DNA from: Pseudomonas sp. R5(2019)
GTDB taxonomy: Bacteria; Pseudomonadota; Gammaproteobacteria; Pseudomonadales; Pseudomonadaceae
DNA length: 64,000 nucleotides
Reading direction: 5' to 3'
Assembly: GCF_009905435.1 (NCBI RefSeq)
Contig: NZ_JAAAMT010000007.1
Location: 100,443-164,442, forward strand
Positions 35,588 to 44,097 of this stretch are shown here, one piece after another. The notes under the pieces were generated by a model. That model was given only the letters and a program-made list of their open reading frames with translations. It searched no databases and was not told the origin of the DNA. Each line of letters begins with the position of its first letter. Position 1 is the first letter of the stretch. The position numbers and the translations under genes are program-made.

Positions 35588-36607
35588 TCAGCGCCGCCGC
35601 TTTGCAGGCCCCAACAACTCGACCGGCACATTCAAGCCAGTGTCGCCCAGCGGATGGCTGGCCGAATCAAAGAATTCCAGGCTCACACCCCCAGCGCCGA
35701 ACAAACGGCTGTAGTGCTGTTTCTGGCTGATGATCGAGGCTTCGCTCAACGGAAATACCGAGATCAACAACTGCTTTACACCGCTCTGTTGAATCGCCGC
35801 AACGATATGGTCATCGCTGCGGCCCAGGCTGTGGCCGAAGATGCACAAGGCGCCTTGGTGATGGGCCAGTTCGCCGTAGCACCAGCTCAAGTAATCCGAG
35901 CCGCGAATCATCCGCAGCTTGTCTTCGGCTGTGCTTTCGTTGACGAACAGCGGCACATCCCCCGGCGTATTGATCGCAAAGCCATCGAGCAGGTTGCTGG
36001 CGCTGGCGCTGCGTTGGCGGGTGCTGGCGTCCTGGTTCTTGAGCAGGTGCAGGCCACCGTGCAGGTAATGCACGCGGGCGCCTTCGGCGGGAATCGTGGC
36101 ACTGTTGAAGCCTTCGTCAGTGTGCAACAGGTCGGCAAAACCTTCGGGCTGCTGCTGGACGGCCCAGTGGCAGAGCAGGTCGTAATTGGTCGAGTACACC
36201 CGTTCGTACTGTCGCAGTTCGTGGTTGATGGTCTGCAAGGTCTGCGGCTGCACCAGCCGCCAGGGGATATGCACGCTGCGCAGGGCGTGGATCAATGCTT
36301 CCTTGATGGCGTAGTAGCGATTAAGCGGGGAGGACGAACTGATCGCCAGTGCGGCGTTGACCCTGACCGTGGTGTTGAGGGCGCTGAGCACCTGTTCGAA
36401 GCTCTCGGTACCCATGGACTTGAACAGCGCCAGGTCGGTCTGCCCCAGCGGCTTGTTGCGCACCCGCTGGGCCCGCTCGAACAGCGACTCATAGGCAAAG
36501 TTGCGCCAGATCGCACGGCTTGCGCCGTTGCCCAGCAGCAGCCCGCTGCAGCGGGTTTGCAGGTCAGGCCAGTGGGCCAGCGCAGAGTCGAATGCTTCGG
36601 GTTCCAT
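35588..36607 (-). CDS. DUF4917 protein with SIR2-like motifs
   Basis: A 339-residue cytosolic protein that I place in DUF4917. Four SIR2-like landmarks appear in order: LLGNGAS (24-30), VYSTNYDLLC (137-146), YLHGG (181-185) and IFGHSLGRSDDHI (256-268). The Asn141 to His183 spacing of 42 is close to the catalytic Asn-His spacing of SIR2 NADases. The start at 36607 is the first likely ATG; a ten-codon extension is possible. It lies beside the phage remnant and may be an NAD-using defence gene. That role is inference. Confidence 0.7.
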   Translation of the reverse strand: MEPEAFDSALAHWPDLQTRCSGLLLGNGASRAIWRNFAYESLFERAQRVRNKPLGQTDLALFKSMGTESFEQVLSALNTTVRVNAALAISSSSPLNRYYAIKEALIHALRSVHIPWRLVQPQTLQTINHELRQYERVYSTNYDLLCHWAVQQQPEGFADLLHTDEGFNSATIPAEGARVHYLHGGLHLLKNQDASTRQRSASASNLLDGFAINTPGDVPLFVNESTAEDKLRMIRGSDYLSWCYGELAHHQGALCIFGHSLGRSDDHIVAAIQQSGVKQLLISVFPLSEASIISQKQHYSRLFGAGGVSLEFFDSASHPLGDTGLNVPVELLGPAKRRR

Positions 36608-36674
36608 GGGGTGTCTCGTCTTGTTCGCGGGTATCAACGGGCGGCGACTTTAGCACAGCCTGGTCGGCTTCCCA

Positions 36675-36761
36675 GTAGGAGCAGGGCTTGCCCGCGATGC
36701 AGGCGCCGCGGTGTACCCGAAACACCGCGGCGCCTGCATCGCGGGCGAGCCCTGCTCCTAC
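36675..36761. repeat. Long REP-type inverted repeat, 40-bp arms
   Basis: GTAGGAGCAGGGCTTGCCCG... and its reverse complement (one mismatch) surround a 7-nt loop. The inner arm adds CGCCGCGGTGT to the basic repeat. It lies between the convergent-looking ends of the DUF4917 promoter region and the porin gene's 3' side, and could terminate transcription. Confidence 0.8.
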
Positions 36762-36784
36762 CCCGCGGTCCATCAACCCTTCAA

Positions 36785-38110
36785 TCAGAACGATGTCGCA
36801 AACACCAACTGGCTATACAGATTCGTGTCGTTGTTCCCCAGCTGCGTCCCACCGTGCTCGGCGCTCTTGTCCGGCTGATACAAGCCGATCACCGGCATGA
36901 CCATCAAGTGTTCGTTGACCGCCCACTCTGCATACAGGTCCAGCTCGCGGCCATCGGTGTTGCCCAGGTTTTTGTCGAGGGTCTGGAAGTCGAACCACAG
37001 TGCGCCAATGCTCAGGTTCTCGAGCGGCGAGACTTTCAGGCCGACATGGTGCACCTGGGTGTTGCTATTGAAGGGGCCTGAGTAGTTGCCCGCCACTTCA
37101 CCCTGGAACCAGGTGCCATAGCCACGGCTGAAGCCGTAGAACAGCGGGTCGAAGGCTTCCGAGAAGCGGCTGTAGCGATAACTGACAGCCGGGGTCCAGG
37201 GTGCGTCGGCGAATTTCCAGCCGGCTTCCAGGTACCAGGCGTCTTCGTTGCCAGCCTCGCGTTTGTCCTGCCAGGCGTACTCGCCCGACAGCGAGAGGTT
37301 TTCCACGCCGGCGTTGCCTTGCCCGCGCAAGCTGTACGTTTTCATGTTGTCGCGGTCGAGCTGGAGCGGCGAGGCGAATGCTTCATCCACATCGGTGACT
37401 TCAATGTAGGTCAGGCCCACAGTGCCGGCGTCTGCGACATGCTCCAGAGTGCCCACCACCAGCTCCGATTTGGCCTGGGCGCGGTTATCGGACTTGAGCC
37501 ACATCAGGTCGCTGCGCCAGCCCTGTTTGCCGCCCAGGCGCAGCACAGCGGTCTGATCGAAATTCTTGCGCGCCGCCAGGTAATAGCCACCGCCACGATT
37601 GAACTCGCCATCGGCCACGCCGTGACCCAGGTTGAGTGCGTCGCCGTTAATCAGGAAGCCATCGCCCACCATGATGTTCTGCCGTCCGAACGACAGGTCC
37701 ACGCCATCCTCCCCCAAGGCCTGAAACAGGTTGCCCGAGCGCCAGCCCAGCGACGCATCCTCGATTTTGGTGGTGCGTTCGGAGCCGTCGCTGAAGCCGG
37801 CTGCATCGCCATCGCCCCAGGTACCGGAGCTGAGCAGACCGAACGCGCCGTAGGCGGTGCCAACGGCGCCCAGCCCTTGATCGAACGCCAGGCCGTATTT
37901 GATGTAGCCCTCTTTCCAGGACGACGAACCTTCACTCAGTCGCCCCGACAGGGCGTAGTTTTCCTGGCTGTGAAACAGGCCGAACACCGCTTCGACCTTG
38001 GCGTTCAGGTGGGTGTCGTCATCGGCGTACAGTTCGTAAGCGCTCGCGTGCGAAGCCGCGCTGACCAAGAATGCAAGGGTGGATAAGCGGAGCAACGGCG
38101 AGGATCTCAT
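36785..38110 (-). CDS. Outer membrane beta-barrel channel, alginate-export (AlgE-like) family
   Basis: A 441-residue barrel with signal peptide (MRSSPLLRLSTLAFLVSAASHASA) and C-terminal Phe (LVFATSF). Repeated amphipathic strands and FGRQNIMVGDGFLINGDAL resemble the alginate_exp family. Many such members are general channels for small aromatic or amine substrates. It is divergent from the FeaR-type regulator with 273 bp between. That suggests it admits amines for the dehydrogenase cluster. The start at 38110 gives the signal peptide directly; upstream codons do not. Confidence 0.75.
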   Translation of the reverse strand: MRSSPLLRLSTLAFLVSAASHASAYELYADDDTHLNAKVEAVFGLFHSQENYALSGRLSEGSSSWKEGYIKYGLAFDQGLGAVGTAYGAFGLLSSGTWGDGDAAGFSDGSERTTKIEDASLGWRSGNLFQALGEDGVDLSFGRQNIMVGDGFLINGDALNLGHGVADGEFNRGGGYYLAARKNFDQTAVLRLGGKQGWRSDLMWLKSDNRAQAKSELVVGTLEHVADAGTVGLTYIEVTDVDEAFASPLQLDRDNMKTYSLRGQGNAGVENLSLSGEYAWQDKREAGNEDAWYLEAGWKFADAPWTPAVSYRYSRFSEAFDPLFYGFSRGYGTWFQGEVAGNYSGPFNSNTQVHHVGLKVSPLENLSIGALWFDFQTLDKNLGNTDGRELDLYAEWAVNEHLMVMPVIGLYQPDKSAEHGGTQLGNNDTNLYSQLVFATSF

Positions 38111-38383
38111 GGACGGGTTTCCATTGTTATTTGTTTGTCGGCCGATACTAAGGCGCTGCTGGAATCCGGCCTTTAACCTGCTTGCCATTCACTTGACTGT
38201 GATTGCCAGATTTGCCCAGCAGCGCTGTTTTTCAGTTATCTGTGGCACGCCCGCCAATGGCTCTGAAGATTTCCCCAATAGGCAGTCCGCGCGCGTTGTG
38301 CCTATAGTCGCCAACGCTTGATGAACCGGCCGTGAGTGCCGGTATGACTATAAAAACACTGCATCCATGAGGCTTCGAAAGCC

Positions 38384-39301
38384 ATGACGACTGCACCTGT
38401 ACAACGGGTGGACCGCTTTGACCAATGGCTGGACCAGGTCAATCAGGTCTGCGGCAATTTTTCGGCAACCACTTTGGGCGACAGCTTCGAGGGCGCGATC
38501 AGCGAATATCGGGCGGGCACTATCAAGCTGAGCGTGGTCGACGTCGCCCAGGCGCGGCTGTATCGCGCTCAGGATGAGCTGGCGCGCAGCGACGCCGCGC
38601 ACTATTACGCAGCATTCCAACTCAACGGCCAGGCCTGTATGGAGCAGGCGGGCCACAGCATTGAACTGTTGCCCGGCGACGTCACCCTGATCGACTCGAC
38701 CCAACCCAGCAATTTCGTCTACACCGGCCAGTCGCGCCAGCTGTCGCTGGTATTGCCGCGGCAATTGGTGGAGCACAGCCTGCGCTTTGCCGGAGTGAAA
38801 TGTGGCCAACGGATTCCGGCCAGCTCATCGGGTGCGCTGCTGGCGCGGCAGTTGATTCTGGAATCGACCCGCCAGCCCGACTTCAGCGTGCCGGAAAGCG
38901 AGGCAACCCTGGAAGCCATCGTCAGCCTGCTGCGCCCGGCCATCAGTGCGCTGGAGCCTGAAGACGCCCACGACCGGCTGCTGCGCAAGGCCATGCGTTA
39001 TATCGATGAGCAGTTATGCGGCGAAGAACTGTGCCCGGAACGGTTGGCGCGCGAGATCGGGGTTTCGGTGCGCGGGCTGTATCGGTTGTTTGCGAAGAAG
39101 GGGCTGGTGGTGGCGCAGTACATCAAGAACCGCCGCCTGGACTTTTGCGCGCAGAGCTTGCGCCAGAGCGGGGCAGAGCAGAAGTTGTCGGCACTGGGGT
39201 ATGCCTGGGGGTTTGCGGATTCGAGCCACTTTTCGACGGCGTTCAAGGCGCGGTTCGGGGTGTCGCCCGGGGAGTATCGGCGGCGGTATCACGCGTCGTG
39301 A
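38384..39301 (+). CDS. feaR: AraC-family activator, FeaR-like
   Basis: A 305-residue regulator. The N-terminal cupin-like domain (AraC-binding, residues 15-170) resembles FeaR, and the AraC helix-turn-helix pair is at 205-300 (LCPERLAREIGVSVRGLYRLFAKKG and YAWGFADSSHFSTAFKARFG). FeaR activates aromatic-amine oxidation in E. coli. Here the neighbours are an amine dehydrogenase cluster and a channel gene, so the same inducer type is likely. It is followed by a long inverted repeat and the convergent cytochrome gene. Confidence 0.8.
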   Translation: MTTAPVQRVDRFDQWLDQVNQVCGNFSATTLGDSFEGAISEYRAGTIKLSVVDVAQARLYRAQDELARSDAAHYYAAFQLNGQACMEQAGHSIELLPGDVTLIDSTQPSNFVYTGQSRQLSLVLPRQLVEHSLRFAGVKCGQRIPASSSGALLARQLILESTRQPDFSVPESEATLEAIVSLLRPAISALEPEDAHDRLLRKAMRYIDEQLCGEELCPERLAREIGVSVRGLYRLFAKKGLVVAQYIKNRRLDFCAQSLRQSGAEQKLSALGYAWGFADSSHFSTAFKARFGVSPGEYRRRYHAS

Positions 39302-39326
39302 TCTGTGATTTTGGGGCCGTTTCACG

Positions 39327-39398
39327 GCCCATCGCGGCCAGGTCCGCTCCTACATAAACCGCGTACCTCGTGTAGGAGCGGACCTGGCCGCGATGGGC
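39327..39398. repeat. REP-type inverted repeat between feaR and the cytochrome gene
   Basis: GCCCATCGCGGCCAGGTCCG...CTCCTACA (39327-39354) is matched exactly by its reverse complement at 39371-39398. The loop is 16 nt. It lies between convergent gene ends and is likely to stop transcription from both sides. Confidence 0.75.
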
Positions 39399-39420
39399 TG
39401 CGCAGCAGCCCCGGCTCAAC

Positions 39421-39948
39421 TCAGTACGCCATCGGCATCCCATCTTCAATGGCAATACCCTTGGCCCGCATCTGCTCAATCAACCCGGCCCGGGTCTGCG
39501 GCAGGTTCAACATCGGCACCTTGCGAATCCTTCCGACTTCCTCACCGGTATACGGCTGGTAGTGCTCCGGCACGCTCTTGCCGGCCATGCCATCAGGGCG
39601 CATCAGCCAGTTGATCAAGTCTGCCAGCTGATCATCGTTGAGCGCCGATTGCGACATTCCCGGAACCTGCACCAGAAACTCACGGCCACCCGGTACCTTC
39701 AGAAAGTTACCGACAAAGTCCTTCATCCGCGGGGTGTCGTTGGCCACCGAGCCCTCACCGTTGCCCAGGTGGCAGCCGGCACATTGCAGCTGGTAGTTCA
39801 CCGGCGTGCTGTAACCGGCCTGGGCAATCGGCGTTTGTGGCGACTCGTTGCCCGGTGCATGTGTCTGGTTCGGGTTAGGGATGGCGCGAGCCAGCGCCAA
39901 AGGGGCTGCCATGGCGCTTGCCAGTGCCACGATCCACAGTAAACGCAT
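39421..39948 (-). CDS. Periplasmic c-type cytochrome of the amine dehydrogenase cluster
   Basis: A 175-residue protein with a signal peptide (MRLLWIVALASAMAAPLALA) and one heme site, CAGCH, near residue 56. The distal Met is probably in PGMSQSAL or a later Met. It is the last gene of the minus-strand cluster. In Alcaligenes faecalis a small cytochrome (orf-2) follows aauA, so this is probably its counterpart and an electron acceptor or accessory redox protein for the dehydrogenase. The usual blue copper acceptor gene (azurin or amicyanin) is not seen here. Confidence 0.85.
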   Translation of the reverse strand: MRLLWIVALASAMAAPLALARAIPNPNQTHAPGNESPQTPIAQAGYSTPVNYQLQCAGCHLGNGEGSVANDTPRMKDFVGNFLKVPGGREFLVQVPGMSQSALNDDQLADLINWLMRPDGMAGKSVPEHYQPYTGEEVGRIRKVPMLNLPQTRAGLIEQMRAKGIAIEDGMPMAY

Positions 39949-39963
39949 GTTCGCCCCCAGGGT

Positions 39964-40485
39964 TCAGACCGCGACGCCGCGGATGATCGAAACGGTGCAG
40001 TGGTAGATATGCGACTTGGCCGCCAGGCACCAGTTGATGTCGTTGTTGTTGAACGGACGGTAGGCCGGTTCCTCGCTGTCGTTACGGGTACAGGCACACT
40101 GGGCGCAGCTGTGCTTACCGCAGCAGTCGTTATAGGAAATGATGTAGTCCTTGCCATCGGCCGGGTTGCGGCAGGTGCCGATCCAGGTCACTTGCGAGAC
40201 TTCGGTGCCCGGTGGGCAGGAGGTCACCGAGCCGCCGCAGCAGCTGCACAGAAAGCCGTCGACGGAGCAGTAGCGCCAGTAGTCGCAGCTGTTCGGATCG
40301 CCCGGGTCACCGGCCATGGGCTTGTCGGCGGCCAGCGCCTTGCTGGTACGGTCGATCGGCAGCAGCACCGGCAAGGCGGCGCCGGCGACGATCAGCGAGC
40401 CGAGGCGCGCCAGCAGCTTGCGCCGCGAAGTGGTGTCGGCGACATGCCGGCTGGAGCGTTCGAACAACAGGTCGAGCAGTTTCAT
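39964..40485 (-). CDS. aauA: Aromatic amine dehydrogenase small subunit, TTQ-bearing
   Basis: A 173-residue light chain. The N-terminal signal has a twin-arginine motif (TSRRKLLARLGSLIV), suggesting Tat export. By comparison with methylamine dehydrogenase, the tryptophans forming tryptophan tryptophylquinone are Trp101 (VTWIGTC) and Trp152 (INWCLA), and the catalytic-site Asp is Asp120 (YNDCCG). Fourteen cysteines in the mature part suit a disulfide-rich fold. It oxidises primary amines to aldehydes in the periplasm. Aromatic specificity is inferred from gene order and FeaR. Confidence 0.9.
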   Translation of the reverse strand: MKLLDLLFERSSRHVADTTSRRKLLARLGSLIVAGAALPVLLPIDRTSKALAADKPMAGDPGDPNSCDYWRYCSVDGFLCSCCGGSVTSCPPGTEVSQVTWIGTCRNPADGKDYIISYNDCCGKHSCAQCACTRNDSEEPAYRPFNNNDINWCLAAKSHIYHCTVSIIRGVAV

Positions 40486-40502
40486 GGGGTTTGCCCTTCT
40501 TG

Positions 40503-41117
40503 TCAGTGGCTGTGAGTGTGGGAGTGCGGCTGCGTCTGACCGTGCAGGTATTGCTGCAGGGTCGCACTGCCCAGGTGCTCAGCCTCGAACAGGCTGTCCA
40601 GGTGCTCACGAGAATTGACCAGCCCTTTGGAGCGCAGGATGCCGGCCTGGTCGATCAGTGCTGCGTAGGGCAACTTGCCGATCTGGTAGGTCATGCCGAC
40701 TTCCGGGCCGACCACGTAGGTCGCGTTTTCCAGTTTGTGCTCACGGATCAGCGCCTGCTGCGCGTCCATGTCGCCGTCGCTGACGTAGATCACGTCGAGG
40801 CGGTCGGCCTGGTCCCTGGCGATCGATTTGATCGCTGGCAGCAGTGACTTGCAGATCGGGCAGGTGGGCGAAAGGAAGAACAACAGCTGGCTCTTCTTGC
40901 CGGCATAACCGAAGTTCACGGGCTGGCCGTTACGGTCAGCGGCGGTGACTTTGGGTGCTGGCTCATTGACCGCCACGCCCTTGTCGACCATCAGGGCACC
41001 GGCAGGCGCCAGGCGCGAATGCAGAATGCCGATCTGGCGAACCAGGCCCATTACGACAAAAGCCAGTGCCAGCAGCAGGCACCAGAGCAATACGTTGGAA
41101 ACAATCAAGCCTTCCAT
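40503..41117 (-). CDS. aauD: MauD/AauD thioredoxin-like disulfide maturation protein
   Basis: A 204-residue protein with an N-terminal membrane anchor (residues 5-25) and a thioredoxin fold. The redox pair is C86-P-I-C89. It helps form the many disulfides of the small subunit. The C terminus is histidine-rich (HGQTQPHSHTHSH), which is not needed for the fold and might bind metal. It lies between aauE and aauA, with three-base and 17-base gaps. Confidence 0.88.
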   Translation of the reverse strand: MEGLIVSNVLLWCLLLALAFVVMGLVRQIGILHSRLAPAGALMVDKGVAVNEPAPKVTAADRNGQPVNFGYAGKKSQLLFFLSPTCPICKSLLPAIKSIARDQADRLDVIYVSDGDMDAQQALIREHKLENATYVVGPEVGMTYQIGKLPYAALIDQAGILRSKGLVNSREHLDSLFEAEHLGSATLQQYLHGQTQPHSHTHSH

Positions 41118-41120
41118 ATC

Positions 41121-41660
41121 TCACCTTCCAATCAGTTTGAGCAGACGTGGGCTGTTGGCCAGCAGGCCATCGGCCGCGGCGTACAGCAGCAGGGTGACGG
41201 CGCTCGCGGCCAGTACCACAAAACCATCAAAAAAGCCCAGTTCACGCGCCTGTGGGCTCAGGCTTGCGACCAGCGCCAGTAGCACCAGCAGGCTGTTGCG
41301 CAGCAGCAGCGCCGGGCGAATCGGCTGGGCCTGGTCGGGGCCGGCGCAACCGCAGTCGATGTCGTTGCGACCGCGCCACAGGTTCAGCCCGATCGCTGCC
41401 GCATACAGCGCCAGCAAGCCAGCGGCCAGCGGCGCGGCATAAGGGCGGCTGAACGGCGCCAGCAAGGCCAGCGCAGTGCCCGCTTCCAGCACTGGCAGCA
41501 GCCGAGCGACCAGGCGCACCAGGGCCTTGGGCAGCAATTGGTAGTCTTCGACCTGGTTGGCAAACCTGGCGGGCGCACGAAACTTGTGGGTCGCGGCGCT
41601 GGCCAGGATCACGGCGACCGTGACGGCGCTGGCGATGACGAGGATCGGATCAAGTTGCAT
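41121..41660 (-). CDS. aauE: MauE/AauE integral membrane protein
   Basis: A 179-residue MauE-family protein with four or five membrane helices. The CGC pair in DIDCGCAG is similar to redox-active cysteines of DoxX/MauE-type proteins. With AauD it probably moves electrons or oxidising power across the membrane for small-subunit maturation. It begins ten bases after the aauB stop and ends three bases before aauD. Confidence 0.88.
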   Translation of the reverse strand: MQLDPILVIASAVTVAVILASAATHKFRAPARFANQVEDYQLLPKALVRLVARLLPVLEAGTALALLAPFSRPYAAPLAAGLLALYAAAIGLNLWRGRNDIDCGCAGPDQAQPIRPALLLRNSLLVLLALVASLSPQARELGFFDGFVVLAASAVTLLLYAAADGLLANSPRLLKLIGR

Positions 41661-41670
41661 GCTGCACCTC

Positions 41671-42822
41671 TCAGTGGCTGAGAACCTGGGTCGGCGTCTT
41701 GGTGATCTTGTCCATGGTGCCGGTGTGCTTGCCGCTGGTCAGGTCGAACACTTCCAGGCCGCCCTCGATGTTGGTGCCCAGCAGCAACGGCTTGCTGTCG
41801 CTGGTGGCGTGCAGGCTCCAGATCGGCTTCGGCGCTTGCAGCGTGCCAACCTTCTTCTGGGTCTTCAGATCAAAGGCCCAGACCAGCGGGCTCGGGTCTT
41901 CCCACTTCATGGGTTCGTGGGCGTCGTGCATCAGCACGTACAACCGATTGAGCTTGGGTGCCACGGTGATCAATTGCCAGCCGCCCGGCGCCCAGCCGGC
42001 TTTCTTCTCTTCTTCGCTGACCAGCGACCAGCTCGGCAGGGCCTTGGGTTCGCTGCCGGAGAAGTCGACCGGGCGCACGGTGCCGGTGGTGGTGACGAAG
42101 TAGTAGGTGTCGCCCACGGCGATCCCGCGTTCTACCAGTTTCTCGGCGTTCGGGTCGAAGAACGGGGTCTTGCCGCGCGAGACTTCCTTGCCGCTGTCAT
42201 CGAGCGTGACCAGTTGCAAGCTGCCGTCGCCGCACAGCGACGCAAAACCGCGCTTGCCGACCGGGTAGTTGAGCACGCAACCGGGGATGGCGATTTCGCC
42301 GGCCACGGTCTTGCTTTGGGTATCGACCACGGTGACCGAGGTCGATGGGGTGAAGTTGTAGACATAGACAAAACGGTCATCGCTGCTGGTGCCCAGGGCG
42401 TAGCGTTGGCTCAGGCTTTCGGAGCGTTTGGTGGGGATCAGCACTTCCCAGCTGGGCGACAGGGTCGAGGTGTCCCAGGCGGTCAGCACGTCGGTACGGG
42501 TGCCGCGAGTGCCGCGCGAGTAGAACAGGTCGGCGGTGTACAGCGTGTGGTTGTCGCGGCTCAGGGTCGACGGCGCGGCAAAGCCGGTGCTGACCATGCC
42601 GAGCATGCGTTTCTTCTCAGGATCGACCACCACGACCCGGCCGGTCACAAAGTTTTCGAACTCTACGTCGACGATGTAGGCGCGGTGCGGGTCTGGCGGG
42701 AACGGCAAGGTGGTCTGGCCGATACCGGTGTCGGCGGGCAACTCGGCGCTGGCCTGGCTCAGGCCGACCAGCGACGCGCCAAGCGCAAGCGTCGTATGGG
42801 CGAGGATCCTGGATATTCGCAT
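41671..42822 (-). CDS. aauB: Aromatic amine dehydrogenase large subunit
   Basis: A 383-residue beta-propeller heavy chain with signal peptide (cleavage near SQASAEL). Seven-blade repeats are visible, such as RVVVVDPEKKRMLGMVSTG and SVTVVDTQSKTVAGEIAIPG. It forms the alpha2beta2 enzyme with aauA. First gene of the minus-strand operon, 177 bp downstream of the kinase gene. The order B-E-D-A matches aau and mau clusters, but mauF, mauG, mauJ, mauL, mauM and mauN are not in the window. Confidence 0.9.
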   Translation of the reverse strand: MRISRILAHTTLALGASLVGLSQASAELPADTGIGQTTLPFPPDPHRAYIVDVEFENFVTGRVVVVDPEKKRMLGMVSTGFAAPSTLSRDNHTLYTADLFYSRGTRGTRTDVLTAWDTSTLSPSWEVLIPTKRSESLSQRYALGTSSDDRFVYVYNFTPSTSVTVVDTQSKTVAGEIAIPGCVLNYPVGKRGFASLCGDGSLQLVTLDDSGKEVSRGKTPFFDPNAEKLVERGIAVGDTYYFVTTTGTVRPVDFSGSEPKALPSWSLVSEEEKKAGWAPGGWQLITVAPKLNRLYVLMHDAHEPMKWEDPSPLVWAFDLKTQKKVGTLQAPKPIWSLHATSDSKPLLLGTNIEGGLEVFDLTSGKHTGTMDKITKTPTQVLSH

Positions 42823-42999
42823 GGGGGGCTCCCTTGATTATTGGACTGGCGGATCGCCGATGCACGGGCAGAAATCTGCAGTCCAAGTCTGCCTTGTGAC
42901 AGCGCGCCCGGAATTGTTCTGCCTGCCAACCTTTTGTCTGTGCATGTCAGGCCGGCAGGCGGGCGCTGGAAGACTTTCAGCATAGTTGCTGTGAGCGGC

Positions 43000-44097
43000 T
43001 CAGGCCTTGGGCAGGGAGAAGCAGAACCGCGCGCCGCACGGGTTGACGTTCTCGGCCCAGATATCGCCGCGATGGCGGCTGATGATGTTTTTGCACAACG
43101 CAAGACCAATGCCGTTGCCGTTGACCTTGGAGGAGAAAAAGCCATCGAACAGCTTCTGCTCGTTCCCGCTCTGGATACCGCGGCCACGGTCTTCGACGCA
43201 CAGCAGCACGCGATCACCGGCGCTCTGGGTGTAGATACGCAGGCTGCGGCGCTCCACTGGCAAGGCCATCAGCTCGTCGATGGCATTGAACGCGAGATTG
43301 AGGATGACCTGGCCGATCAGGACTTTTTCGCAGTTCACCATCAGCGGTTCACGGCTGCTGCTCAGCTCAAGCCGCACCGCCGCGGGCTCGCCCTTCAGGG
43401 CAATGAAATACTGGCTTTCGGCAAGGATGTCGTTCAGGTCCAGGCGCTGTTCGGCTTGCTCAAGCTTGACCACGTACTCACGCACGCTCTTGATGATGTC
43501 CGAGGCGTGCTCGATCTGCCGAGTGGCCTGGTGCAAGCCCCAGACGGCCTTGCTGGCCGCCTCGTCGTCGGCTGGCAGGCGGCGGATCGCGCCTTCGATA
43601 AAGTTGCGGGTAGCCGCCAGCGGCTGGCTGAGTTCATGGGCAATGGCCACTGCCATTTCGCCCATGGCATTGTGGCGGGCCATGTACTCCAGCTGGCTTT
43701 CGGTGCGCTTGAGCTCAAGTTTCACCTGCTCTTCGGCGCCGATGTCGCGAAACTGCACCAGCAGCACTTCGCGCTCGGTCAGGGACACTCGGGTGGCAAT
43801 GGCTTCGGACAGTATCTCCACGCCGTCTTTGGCCCGGTAGCACCACTGGATCGTGTGCTGGCCACTGCGCACGGCCTCTTCCAGCCACTTGAGGCCGATC
43901 TCGCGGCGGTATTTTTCGGTGCGCTGGCTCATGTCCGGGGCCTTGAGCGGTGTCAATTCCTCGATGCTGAACCCCAGCACCTTGCACGCCGCCGGGTTGG
44001 CCCAGAGGATCGCCTTGGTTTGCGCGTCGTGCAGGATGATGCACAGCGGCAGGGCTTCGAGCAGTGCCTTGAAGTCGCGTTCAGCGGGATGGAACAT
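43000..44097 (-). CDS. Soluble PAS-domain sensor histidine kinase, FixL-like
   Basis: A 365-residue kinase without membrane segments. One PAS domain spans residues 8-120. The phospho-acceptor is His154 in AIAHELSQP, and the ATPase part has NLAFNAIDEL and GIGLALCKNIISRHRG. No FixL-type heme-binding His pattern was identified, so the signal is unknown. It overlaps the response regulator by 17 bases and lies upstream of aauB, so it may control amine use. Confidence 0.85.
   Translation of the reverse strand: MFHPAERDFKALLEALPLCIILHDAQTKAILWANPAACKVLGFSIEELTPLKAPDMSQRTEKYRREIGLKWLEEAVRSGQHTIQWCYRAKDGVEILSEAIATRVSLTEREVLLVQFRDIGAEEQVKLELKRTESQLEYMARHNAMGEMAVAIAHELSQPLAATRNFIEGAIRRLPADDEAASKAVWGLHQATRQIEHASDIIKSVREYVVKLEQAEQRLDLNDILAESQYFIALKGEPAAVRLELSSSREPLMVNCEKVLIGQVILNLAFNAIDELMALPVERRSLRIYTQSAGDRVLLCVEDRGRGIQSGNEQKLFDGFFSSKVNGNGIGLALCKNIISRHRGDIWAENVNPCGARFCFSLPKA

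Noticed and set aside
38230..38300. Possible sigma-54 element TGGCACG upstream of feaR
   Set aside because: No GC pair occurs ten bases after the GG, so the -12 half is missing.
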